Assembly (NCBI GenBank): GCA_045654645.1
Contig: JAZONR010000070.1
Coordinates: 1 to 54,019 of the forward strand
Length of the DNA: 54,019 bases
Source: HGM04593 sp045654645
GTDB taxonomy: Bacteria; Bacteroidota; Bacteroidia; Bacteroidales; Bacteroidaceae
Direction of reading: 5' to 3'
In this document: positions 45,351 to 51,999 of the stretch, piece by piece
Layout of the letters: the number at the start of each line of letters is the position of its first letter
Position numbering within the stretch: position 1 is the first letter of the stretch
Notes under the pieces: model-generated
The model's input: the letters and a program-made list of their open reading frames with translations, nothing else
Told to the model about the DNA's origin: nothing
Databases searched by the model: none
Made by a program: the position numbers and the translations under genes

Positions 45351-45382
45351 TTTGTAGGTCAGCTTTTAAATTCATATATTCG
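45351..45382 (+). promoter_or_regulatory. promoter of the TlpA-type lipoprotein gene
   Basis: TTTG (45351-45354), 20 bases, TATATTCG (45375-45382); ATG at 45418. Confidence 0.65.
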
Positions 45383-45417
45383 CGTTTGAATTTGAACAAA
45401 CAATATAAATTAATGCT

Positions 45418-46002
45418 ATGAAAAAATCAATTCTTTCCATTATGCTTGGCATTGCGCTTGTGTCGTGTTGGAATGCCGGCAAACAGACGGTCGCAACCAA
45501 TGAAACAGCTCAACCGGTGCAAGAGACAAAGCAAGACACCATTGTATATGAACACGAATATATTGTAAAAGTTGGCGACATTGCCCCCGATTTCACCCTT
45601 GAACTCACCGACGGCAGCCAATTCACCCTTTCCCGGCACCGCGGCAAGGTTGTTATGCTGCAGTTCACAGCCGGCTGGTGCGGAATATGCCGCAACGAGA
45701 TGCCCCACATTGAAAGGGAGATATGGCAGCGCCACAAGGAGAACCCAAATTTTGTGCTTCTTGGCATTGATCGCGAAGAGACAAGGGAAGAGATACTTCC
45801 ATTCATTGAAAAAGTGGGCACCACCTACCCCATTGCAATGGACACCAATGCCGACGTCTTTGCAAGCTATGCCCTTCGCAACTCGGGTATCACACGCAAT
45901 GTACTCATCGACCGCGACGGGCGCATTGTGATGCTCACACGTAAATTTGTACAGGAGGAGTTTGACACACTTGTGAAGACAATTGACGAAATGCTCAAAT
46001 AA
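45418..46002 (+). CDS. TlpA/ResA-type thioredoxin-like lipoprotein
   Basis: 194 residues. Lipoprotein signal ending in LVSC (Cys17), a short Thr/Gln-rich linker, then an AhpC/TSA-thioredoxin domain from about residue 55 (GDIAPDFTLELTDG). The redox motif is FTAGWCGICRNEMP (CxxC = CGIC). Likely a periplasmic thiol-disulfide reductase. Single gene with its own promoter and terminator. Confidence 0.93.
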   Translation: MKKSILSIMLGIALVSCWNAGKQTVATNETAQPVQETKQDTIVYEHEYIVKVGDIAPDFTLELTDGSQFTLSRHRGKVVMLQFTAGWCGICRNEMPHIEREIWQRHKENPNFVLLGIDREETREEILPFIEKVGTTYPIAMDTNADVFASYALRNSGITRNVLIDRDGRIVMLTRKFVQEEFDTLVKTIDEMLK

Positions 46003-46046
46003 TTTTCTCCCGTAAAGACTACGCGGCCAATATTTCGCAAAGCATA

Positions 46047-46103
46047 ACATATATCAACAATAAAAGCAGCCCATTATGGGCTGCTTTTATTGTTGATATA
46101 TGT
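46047..46103. terminator. bidirectional palindromic terminator, TlpA-type gene / galE
   Basis: A perfect inverted repeat with 27-base arms (46047-46073 and 46077-46103) and a TTA centre, the longest in the window. The core stem is AAAAGCAGCCCA. Confidence 0.92.
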
Positions 46104-46115
46104 ACCAGGGAATAA

Positions 46116-47132
46116 TTACTCCTCGAAACCGTTGGGGTTATTCTTCTGCCAGTTCCAGCTGTCGCGGCACATCTCCTCAATACCGAACTGGGCCTTCCAA
46201 CCAAGCTCAGCTTCAGCCTTGGCAGGGTTACAGTAGCAAGTAGCGATGTCGCCCGGACGGCGGGGCTTGATAGAATAAGGAACAGGTACACCGTTAGCCT
46301 TCTCAAACGCCTTGACAACGTCGAGCACTGAATAACCGTGTCCGGTACCGATGTTGTAGATTGCGATACCCTTCTTCTCAACGATAGCCTTCAGAGCAGC
46401 AACGTGAGCACGTGCAAGGTCCACAACGTGGATATAGTCGCGCACACCTGTACCATCGTGTGTGTCATAGTCATCGCCAAACACGCCAAGCTCGGCACGC
46501 TTGCCAACAGCTGTCTGTGTGATGTAAGGCATCAAGTTGTTGGGAATACCGTTGGGGTTCTCGCCAATAGTACCACTCTTGTGTGCACCAATGGGGTTGA
46601 AGTAACGCAACAGAACAATATTCCACTCGTTATCGGCCTTCTGAATATCCATAAGCACCTCCTCAAGCATAGACTTTGTCTGGCCATAAGGGTTAGTGCA
46701 ATGTCCCTTAGGACACTCCTCGGTGATGGGGATGATAGCGGGGTCGCCATACACTGTAGCACTTGAAGAGAAAATCATATTCTTGCAGCCATTCTTGCGC
46801 ATAACATCAGCAAGCACAAATGTACCGTTCATATTGTTCTCATAGTACTCCAAAGGCTTTGCACAGCTCTCACCCACAGCCTTCAAGCCGGCAAAGTGGA
46901 TACAAGCATCAAACTTGTGCTCATCGAACACCTTCTGCAAACCCTCACGGTCGCGGATATCAACCTTGTAGAAAGGAACCTCCTTGCCAATGATTTTGGC
47001 AACACGCTTAAGCGAAATAGGAGATGAGTTGTCAAGGTTATCAACAACTACTGCCTCGTGTCCGGCCTCAGTAAGCTCAATCAAAGTGTGGCTTCCAATG
47101 AAACCAGCACCACCAGTTAAAAGGATTTTCAT
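46116..47132 (-). CDS. galE: UDP-glucose 4-epimerase
   Basis: 338 residues. Extended SDR: NAD loop TGGAGFIGSHT, NLDNSS, the catalytic SSSATVYGD and YGQTK (YxxxK), and NPIGAH. It interconverts UDP-glucose and UDP-galactose for glycan synthesis or galactose use. No other gal or glycosyltransferase genes are adjacent. Confidence 0.96.
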   Translation of the reverse strand: MKILLTGGAGFIGSHTLIELTEAGHEAVVVDNLDNSSPISLKRVAKIIGKEVPFYKVDIRDREGLQKVFDEHKFDACIHFAGLKAVGESCAKPLEYYENNMNGTFVLADVMRKNGCKNMIFSSSATVYGDPAIIPITEECPKGHCTNPYGQTKSMLEEVLMDIQKADNEWNIVLLRYFNPIGAHKSGTIGENPNGIPNNLMPYITQTAVGKRAELGVFGDDYDTHDGTGVRDYIHVVDLARAHVAALKAIVEKKGIAIYNIGTGHGYSVLDVVKAFEKANGVPVPYSIKPRRPGDIATCYCNPAKAEAELGWKAQFGIEEMCRDSWNWQKNNPNGFEE

Positions 47133-47180
47133 TTTAGTAATCTATTATAATGTTAGTTGAATACTTCAAAAAAATCGCAC

Positions 47181-47235
47181 ACCCGTAACGGGTAATAAAT
47201 TATCGCAAATTTAATACATTTTATTCAACAGCAAA
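47181..47235 (-). promoter_or_regulatory. galE promoter with palindrome in the leader
   Basis: On the minus strand: TTTG (47235-47232), 18 bases, TAAATTTG (47213-47206). A perfect ACCCGT-a-ACGGGT palindrome (47181-47193) lies just downstream of the start point. Between here and the rpsP promoter (47236-47490) I see no gene. Confidence 0.6.
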
Positions 47236-47491
47236 ATAGTTTGAGAAAATTATTGAATAAGGAGTGAATATTCTGCTCTTTGAACTCCCTCTTTTCCACA
47301 TTGGCCCTCCACGCAGCGACATTATCTCTTCATAATATAAAACGCCGACACTATTCCCGCTCCCTTCATCACACCCTTTAAAGAGCCCACAAGCAGCCCA
47401 TCACTCATTGCCGGGCCACAAAAAAGAGCGAAATCACCCTCAACAACAAAAAATAGTTGCCGAAAAGCAAGGTAATTACACAAAAAAGCAC

Positions 47492-47499
47492 TACCTTTG
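47492..47499 (+). promoter_or_regulatory. -7 element of rpsP
   Basis: TACCTTTG, about 62 bases before the rpsP ATG. The -33 box is unclear. Confidence 0.55.
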
Positions 47500-47560
47500 C
47501 GCCGCCTGTACGAGTTATAGGCTAACTCAAATCATTAACCATTAAAAACTATTTTAAAAA

Positions 47561-48115
47561 ATGGCAACAAAAATCAGACTTCAGAGAAGAGGCCGTAAGC
47601 ACTACGCATTCTACTCTATCGTGATTGCAGATTCGAGAGCTCCACGTGATGGAAAGTTCACCGAGAAGATCGGTACTTACAACCCTAACACAAACCCTGC
47701 TACTGTTGAGATCAACTTCGAGCGCGCTTTGTGGTGGGTTAACAACGGTGCTACTCCCACTGACACAGTTCGTAACATCCTTTCTCGCGAGGGCGTTTAT
47801 ATGATGAAGCACCTCCAGGGCGGTGTTAAGAAGGGCGCATTTGACGAGGCTGCAGCTCAGGCTAAGTTCGAGGCTTGGAAGACAGCTAAGGTTAGCGCAC
47901 TCAACGGTGTGAAGAGCGCTGAGGAGCAGGCTAAGCGTGATGACAAGAAGGCACGTTTGGAGGCAGAGAAAGAGGTTAATGCAGCTATTGCAAAGAAGGT
48001 TGCTGACAAGAAGGCTGCCGAGGCTCTTGCAAAGGCTGAGGCAGAGGCGGCTGCCGCTGCTGAGAATGCAGAGGTTGCTGCTGAGGAGGCTACTGAGGCT
48101 CCTGCAGAGGCTTAA
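47561..48115 (+). CDS. rpsP: 30S ribosomal protein S16 with long C-terminal extension
   Basis: 184 residues; standard S16 is about 80-90. The S16 core covers about residues 1-90 (RLQRRGRKHYAFYSIVIADS, IGTYNPNTNP, GATPTDTVRNILSREG). The rest is an Ala/Lys/Glu-rich, probably helical tail, known from Bacteroidetes S16. Codon use differs strongly from neighbours (GCT, GTT and CGT preferred), as expected for a highly expressed gene. It stands alone without rimM or trmD. Confidence 0.96.
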   Translation: MATKIRLQRRGRKHYAFYSIVIADSRAPRDGKFTEKIGTYNPNTNPATVEINFERALWWVNNGATPTDTVRNILSREGVYMMKHLQGGVKKGAFDEAAAQAKFEAWKTAKVSALNGVKSAEEQAKRDDKKARLEAEKEVNAAIAKKVADKKAAEALAKAEAEAAAAAENAEVAAEEATEAPAEA

Positions 48116-48146
48116 TCAACCTTTCTTTAGCAGTAATGCTCAAAAT

Positions 48147-48185
48147 AATCCCGTCGATTTCTATCGGCGGGATTTCTTTTTTAGG
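48147..48185 (+). terminator. rpsP terminator
   Basis: Stem AATCCCGTCGAT/ATCGGCGGGATT (48147-48158 with 48163-48174, one G:T and otherwise paired) with loop TTCT, followed by CTTTTTT. Confidence 0.92.
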
Positions 48186-48229
48186 CATTTATATATAAAG
48201 TTACATTAAAATATTTTGTTATCCTAAAA

Positions 48230-48967
48230 CTATTCGTTCATACATTGGTCAATAGCATTTGACATTGATTCAAGTATTGAATTATCTATTACCCCTCTTG
48301 TGGTAGTATTGCCTGCATAAACAAGCAAAATGCTACCCAAAGAACTTTGATAAGCAAATAGCCCTACATAATCAATTTGTGGATTATCTATTTTTCCATA
48401 ACAATGGGCGAAATTGGCCGTATAAGCCGATGTATCTACAGAATAGAATACATATCGTTCATCCAAAAAATCAAGTAACTCATAAGCTGCTTGCCATTCA
48501 ACCTGCACACCACAAGCAGACATACCTCTGTCATCAAACATATATGAGATTGTAGGGACTTTAGAATTGTTTGTTTGGTATATTATAGTATTGCCACCGT
48601 CGTAGTACGGTTTTCCATACTTGGAAATAATATAATTTTTGCTACACCCCCAAGTCATATCAGGTTCTGTATATAATGAATATTTGGGTTTTACGGTTAC
48701 GCTTATTTTATGTTCATTGCAATACAATGTAGCAGAACCCACCTTATTTGAGTAAATCATATCATCTTCTGCTTTAGCAACAAATTCGTTATTAGAATCC
48801 CATATTATATTAGATAACCCACTGCCTTTAATTTTGGCAGATGCGTCAGGATACATAGAATAAGATGTTTGAGATAATAAAATCTTTTTAGAGTCATCAT
48901 CTTCCGAACAAGAATAAAAACACAGAGTTGTTGCCAAAAGCAACATCAAAGCGAATACTTTTTTCAT
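48230..48967 (-). CDS. BIG2-like lipoprotein of unknown function
   Basis: 245 residues. Lipoprotein signal ending FYSC (Cys20) followed by SEDDDS, an acidic +2 context typical of surface-exported Bacteroidetes lipoproteins. Residues of about 28-90 (LLSQTSYSMYPDASAKI ... WDSNNEFVAKAEDDMIYSNK) look like a bacterial Ig-like (BIG2) domain. The rest is unrecognised and its codon use is more AT-rich than its neighbours, suggesting acquisition. It lies downstream of the structured RNA at 49040-49230 and may use it as a leader. Confidence 0.75.
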   Translation of the reverse strand: MKKVFALMLLLATTLCFYSCSEDDDSKKILLSQTSYSMYPDASAKIKGSGLSNIIWDSNNEFVAKAEDDMIYSNKVGSATLYCNEHKISVTVKPKYSLYTEPDMTWGCSKNYIISKYGKPYYDGGNTIIYQTNNSKVPTISYMFDDRGMSACGVQVEWQAAYELLDFLDERYVFYSVDTSAYTANFAHCYGKIDNPQIDYVGLFAYQSSLGSILLVYAGNTTTRGVIDNSILESMSNAIDQCMNE

Positions 48968-49039
48968 AATCTTTGATTTTTAAGTTAAACATATTTTGCA
49001 TTCTATATGCCATTGCCGTAGATGGCAACCATTTAACTC

Positions 49040-49230
49040 AAAAAAAAGAAACGTGGGCGTACTTACTCACGGAAGGTACGACCAAGCACCCATACGAACA
49101 TAAGCACACCCACGCATAGAGCGTGGGCATTTATCGTGCCTATTGTATGTTCGTAGTATAAATTTGGTCGTTTTACCGTGAACACAATAGCCTAAATGCC
49201 ATCAAACGATATGGCTATTTTGCCAATATC
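49040..49230 (-). ncRNA. predicted long-hairpin RNA or regulatory leader
   Basis: Minus-strand transcript predicted from the promoter at 49237-49267, about 190 nt long and ending in TTTCTTTTTTTT (49051-49040). A 5' hairpin (AATAGCC/GGCTATT) is followed by a stacked stem: CACGG/CCGTG (49180-49176 with 49072-49068), ACGACCAA/TTGGTCGT (49171-49164 with 49085-49078), TACGAACATA/TATGTTCGTA (49155-49146 with 49102-49093), AGGCAC/GTGCTT with one G:U, and CCCACGC/GCGTGGG (49127-49121 with 49115-49109). The G:U would be A:C on the plus strand, which favours minus transcription. GCGTGGG could instead pair with CCCACG at 49057-49052 just before the T tract, a switch-like alternative. Either a free RNA or a leader of the lipoprotein gene. 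Family not recognised. Confidence 0.55.
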
Positions 49231-49236
49231 TTGCAA

Positions 49237-49267
49237 CAAAGTTAGTGAAAAGTTTGCATTGTGCAAA
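49237..49267 (-). promoter_or_regulatory. promoter of the long-hairpin RNA
   Basis: On the minus strand: TTTG (49267-49264), 19 bases, TAACTTTG (49244-49237); both boxes are perfect. It physically overlaps the divergent promoter at 49253-49284. Confidence 0.75.
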
Positions 49268-49284
49268 ATAATGTATTACTTTTG
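49253..49284 (+). promoter_or_regulatory. promoter of the structured small-ORF transcript
   Basis: TTTG (49253-49256), 20 bases, TACTTTTG (49277-49284); both boxes are perfect. The start point near 49291 falls at the base of the closing stem described for that transcript. Confidence 0.75.
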
Positions 49285-49298
49285 CAGCAGATACAAAA

Positions 49299-49394
49299 AT
49301 GATTACGGGAATTGGCGGCTGTGAAGTCGCCTTTTTTCTTGATAAAACCACGAGGGAGAGCCTTTGTACGACGACAATATTTCTTCAACCGTAA
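49299..49394 (+). CDS. small ORF 1 (31 codons) of the structured transcript
   Basis: A 31-residue reading frame starting MITGIGGCEVAFFLDKTTR and ending in TAA. It lies inside the structured leader, with its ATG in the closing stem. It is in the same frame as the 48-codon ORF at 49413, separated by one TAA and six sense codons. It could be a leader peptide, the front of a decayed gene, or chance. Not recognised. Confidence 0.3.
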   Translation: MITGIGGCEVAFFLDKTTRESLCTTTIFLQP

Positions 49395-49412
49395 TCTAAA
49401 TTTTTGTATCTA

Positions 49413-49559
49413 ATGAATGAGAAATATTTTGTAGTGTCGGCAAGTCGGCTCTTTTGTGGAGTAGACAAGCCCGTCCACGTCAATGCGTACACACGCATAC
49501 GTTTTGGGCGTATAGAATATGTTCGTGAGCATTGTCGCGGGAGACGCAATTCTCGCTGA
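49413..49559 (+). CDS. small ORF 2 (48 codons), basic peptide
   Basis: 48 residues beginning MNEKYFVVSASRLFCGVDKP and ending in an Arg-rich tail (EHCRGRRNSR). The ATG abuts the 3' arm of the long closing stem, so opening of the stem could control translation. No signal peptide; two Cys. Not recognised. If the TAA at 49392 is a mutation, ORFs 1 and 2 would form one protein of about 86 residues. Confidence 0.35.
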   Translation: MNEKYFVVSASRLFCGVDKPVHVNAYTRIRFGRIEYVREHCRGRRNSR

Positions 49560-49610
49560 TGATTAAACGACTAAATATTTGAACTGTTCCCTCTCCCCCT
49601 CGTGGCTCTT

Positions 49611-49745
49611 TTATTTCCCTTTGCCCCTAACCGATTTAATAGTTGCACGCAACAACTTATCGAACTCCGTCTTATTTACTTTCGGTATTCGAGTAGTCGG
49701 CAACTTACCGGTAGAAGAACTTACTTTGTGAACTTTCTTTGCCAT
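49611..49745 (-). CDS. 44-residue highly basic small protein
   Basis: A short frame on the minus strand starting MAKKVHKVSSSTGKLPTTR and ending KSVRGKGK. It has 13 Lys/Arg and only 2 Asp/Glu among 44 residues, so it may bind nucleic acid; that is inference. A -7 box TACTTTTG (49770-49763) lies 18 bases before the ATG. It converges with the structured plus-strand transcript, whose 3' end is complementary to its 3' region. Not recognised. Confidence 0.5.
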   Translation of the reverse strand: MAKKVHKVSSSTGKLPTTRIPKVNKTEFDKLLRATIKSVRGKGK

Positions 49746-49762
49746 AATCAAGCGACATTGCG

Positions 49763-49770
49763 CAAAAGTA
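49763..49770 (-). promoter_or_regulatory. -7 element of the 44-residue basic ORF
   Basis: TACTTTTG on the minus strand, 18 bases before the ATG at 49745. The nearest TTTG lies 26 bases upstream, so the -33 is poor. The rest of 49771-49940 holds no gene. Confidence 0.5.
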
Positions 49771-49940
49771 ACTCAAATCTCTGGAAATAACCCGCACAAA
49801 GGTTCGCATTACCGTTAAGCGCGGTTAATCCTACCAAGTGCGCGACTTTGCTTTGTGTTATTTAGTATATAACTGCCCTTTTTTAATAATAAAAAGCTGA
49901 CAGCCACACTTGCACATTCAGGTGCCACAGCAGCAAAAAA

Positions 49941-50441
49941 CTATTTTACCAAGACCGCATCCCTGCCTTCTCCAAACGAATTATCCATCTCCAATTCAAG
50001 CAAGAAGCGTTTTCTATCAACCCCCACCGCAAAGCCCGTCAGCTTTCCGCCGGCACCCACCACCCTGTGGCAAGGCTGTGCCAACAACAATGGATTGCGA
50101 TTGCAAGCCATTCCCACCGCACGCGCAGCACCAGACATCCCAATGCGCGCGGCAATCTGGCCATAAGTGGCTATCTTCCCATAAGGGATATTACAAAGTT
50201 CTCTCCACACCGCCAACTGAAAAGCTGTACCTTGCGGAGCAATGGGAAATGTAAAAACCTTGCGTTTGCCACCGAAGTATTCATCAAGTTCGTCTCTCAC
50301 CTTGGCCCACAAGGCACAAGGCTCACTAACGGCGCAAGGTTCAGGAGCAAGCGCAATGCAACTTACCGCGCCGCTCTCAATGACAACACGCAACGCACCA
50401 ATTGGCGAGCAATAGACATAAAACCTTTTAATCTCCTGCAT
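49941..50441 (-). CDS. ogt: Methylated-DNA--[protein]-cysteine S-methyltransferase
   Basis: 166 residues from the ATG at 50441; an in-frame start at 50492 is rejected because the -7 box at 50463 lies between. It repairs O6-alkylguanine by transferring the alkyl group to its own Cys in LLAQPCHRVVG. The helix-turn-helix GTAFQLAVWRELCNIPYGKIATY and the later GFAVGVDRKRFLLELE are typical. Confidence 0.95.
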   Translation of the reverse strand: MQEIKRFYVYCSPIGALRVVIESGAVSCIALAPEPCAVSEPCALWAKVRDELDEYFGGKRKVFTFPIAPQGTAFQLAVWRELCNIPYGKIATYGQIAARIGMSGAARAVGMACNRNPLLLAQPCHRVVGAGGKLTGFAVGVDRKRFLLELEMDNSFGEGRDAVLVK

Positions 50442-50462
50442 AAAAAAGCTTGCACAACAATG

Positions 50463-50470
50463 CAAATATA
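50463..50470 (-). promoter_or_regulatory. -7 element of ogt
   Basis: A perfect TATATTTG on the minus strand, 21 bases before the ATG at 50441. The -33 box is weak. Confidence 0.5.
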
Positions 50471-50521
50471 GTATTCCCCCACACAACAACACGCTTTTAT
50501 TGAGTTTTTTACATCCGCAGT

Positions 50522-50552
50522 TTTGTTTATAGTGGCAAAAGGGCTATTTTTG
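50522..50552 (+). promoter_or_regulatory. promoter of the S41 family gene
   Basis: TTTG (50522-50525), 19 bases, TATTTTTG (50545-50552), ATG at 50580. Confidence 0.7.
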
Positions 50553-50579
50553 CAGTGAACAAGCATATATAAAAAAAGA

Positions 50580-51809
50580 ATGAAAGCGCTATCAAAAATA
50601 ATACTGTTATGCACAACTCTCTTCCTGCTTGCATCGTGCGGCGAGGACAGAACACACGAATACCTTGAAATGACACAAGACAACCAATGGACATTCTCAA
50701 AAATGAGAGAGGTATACTTGTGGCGCAACACACTGAAAAAGCCCGAGCGCACAGCCTTCTTTGGCACAGCTTCAAAATTCTTCACATCACTGCTCAACAA
50801 GCAAGACAAGACATCATTCTTCAGCGACAGCACATCAGCAGGAACATACGGTCTCACATTCACAGTAATGCGCGACCCCATTGGCGAGCGCCCCAGCAAA
50901 GTCTATGCCCTTGTGCTCAATGTTACACCCGGCTCGCCCGCCGACAAAGCAGGCATTGAACGCGGCACGTGGATTGAGTCGGCCGGCGGAAAGTCATTTA
51001 CAATGTCATCCTATTCACATCTGCAAAAGGGGGGCAGCACAACGATAGTAACAGCTGCAGCCGACTATGATGATGAGACAGAAAAATATTTCTGGGCAAC
51101 AACCGACACCATTGAACTTGCCCAATCCAACAACGTTGCCGCCCCGGCAGTGCTGCTCGACACAACCTACACATCAAGTTCAAAGAGTGTGGGCTACATA
51201 TTTTTCAACAACTTCAACGGCACAGATTTCATTGAGCACACACAAGAGTTAATGCTCACCCTTGCAGCCGAGGAGATAGAGGCCATAATCCTCGACCTGC
51301 GCTACTGCAGCAACGGAACCATAGAAAATGCAGTTTCATTGGCAAGCACGTTCGTCGATACAGAAAAGTTCAACACGCCATTCTGCCATCTTGTAGACAT
51401 CGATGGCAATGTAGATACCACATACAACTACCTGCCACAAACAACCTCACTTAGCGACAAGAGGCTCTATATGCTCACAGGCAAACAAACAGCCGGCGTT
51501 GTAGAGCTTTTCACCGCATCGCTGTGTGCCGCACGTTCGGTCTACGACGCCGTAACACTTGGAGCCACCACAAAAGGAAACAATGTGATAACGACAGAAT
51601 ATACATCACCCTATGGTTTCTCAATAAACCCGGCAACATCATTCCTGGCCCTGCCCGACAGCACAGTGCTCCCATCGACAGGCCTAACCCCCTATCACGC
51701 CGTCAATGAGCTTGAGCGCGTGCCACGCATCTACCCTCTTGGCGATGAGCAGGAGTTCTTGCTCTACAACACGCTCTATCTCATAGAAAATGGCGATATT
51801 CCCCTTTAA
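50580..51809 (+). CDS. S41 family (C-terminal processing protease-like) lipoprotein, predicted inactive
   Basis: 409 residues. Lipoprotein signal ending LLASC (Cys20), a PDZ-like domain (about 90-160, NVTPGSPADKAGIERGTWI) and an S41 core (VGYIFFNNF, AIILDLRYCSNGT, LYMLTGKQTAGVVELF). In S41 proteases the nucleophile is the middle Ser of a SASASE-type motif; here that stretch reads TAGVVE with Gly306 at the Ser position. The general-base Lys is kept (Lys332 in TTKGNN). So the fold is retained but peptide cleavage is unlikely. It could act as a binding or scaffold protein. Single gene with promoter and terminator. Confidence 0.85.
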   Translation: MKALSKIILLCTTLFLLASCGEDRTHEYLEMTQDNQWTFSKMREVYLWRNTLKKPERTAFFGTASKFFTSLLNKQDKTSFFSDSTSAGTYGLTFTVMRDPIGERPSKVYALVLNVTPGSPADKAGIERGTWIESAGGKSFTMSSYSHLQKGGSTTIVTAAADYDDETEKYFWATTDTIELAQSNNVAAPAVLLDTTYTSSSKSVGYIFFNNFNGTDFIEHTQELMLTLAAEEIEAIILDLRYCSNGTIENAVSLASTFVDTEKFNTPFCHLVDIDGNVDTTYNYLPQTTSLSDKRLYMLTGKQTAGVVELFTASLCAARSVYDAVTLGATTKGNNVITTEYTSPYGFSINPATSFLALPDSTVLPSTGLTPYHAVNELERVPRIYPLGDEQEFLLYNTLYLIENGDIPL

Positions 51810-51833
51810 AAAGTAGAGATATCACATATTCAC

Positions 51834-51870
51834 ATCACCCCATCTTGGTCCAGGATGGGGTGATTTTTTT
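51834..51870 (+). terminator. terminator after the S41 family gene
   Basis: A perfect 11-bp stem ATCACCCCATC/GATGGGGTGAT (51834-51844 with 51854-51864), followed by T7. Confidence 0.93.
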
Positions 51871-51999
51871 ATCCGTGCCCTCCCAAAAAACCATAAAAAC
51901 CCCTCTCTTTTCATTTTTTTTGTATTGTAAACAAATAATATAAAACTCATAGCCACACTGTTATGTTACTTCATCGAATAACCCTAAAATAACAGTGCA

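Larger units (their letters stand above)
49289..49610 (+). ncRNA. predicted structured transcript carrying two small ORFs
   Basis: The 12-bp stem AGATACAAAAAT/ATTTTTGTATCT (49289-49300 with 49400-49411) is extended by ATTACGG/CCGTAAT (49302-49308 with 49389-49395). Inside is GGCGGC/GTCGCC followed by T6 (about 49314-49337). The 3' strand of the long stem ends directly before the ATG at 49413. Further hairpins follow (GTGGA/TCCAC, GCGT/ACGC, GCGGGAG/TTCTCGC). A 9-bp long-range match CCACGAGGG/CCCTCGTGG joins 49348-49356 to 49597-49605. The 3' end is uncertain. Family not recognised; it is not tmRNA, RNase P or a complete retron. Confidence 0.5.

Noticed and set aside
47133..47490. Replication origin between galE and rpsP
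   Set aside because: No DnaA-box clusters and no dnaA or dnaN nearby; just promoters and a leader palindrome.
49410..49532. 40-codon minus-strand frame opposite small ORF 2
   Set aside because: No promoter or start signal; it ends exactly in the complementary stem and is best seen as the shadow of the plus-strand frame.
49040..49610. Retron (msr-msd) or diversity-generating element
   Set aside because: Hairpins and inverted repeats look similar, but there is no reverse transcriptase gene within the window on either side.
49289..49610. tmRNA, RNase P RNA or SRP RNA
   Set aside because: No tRNA-like end or resume frame, no GAGGAAAGUCC-type RNase P core and no SRP GGAA tetraloop motif.
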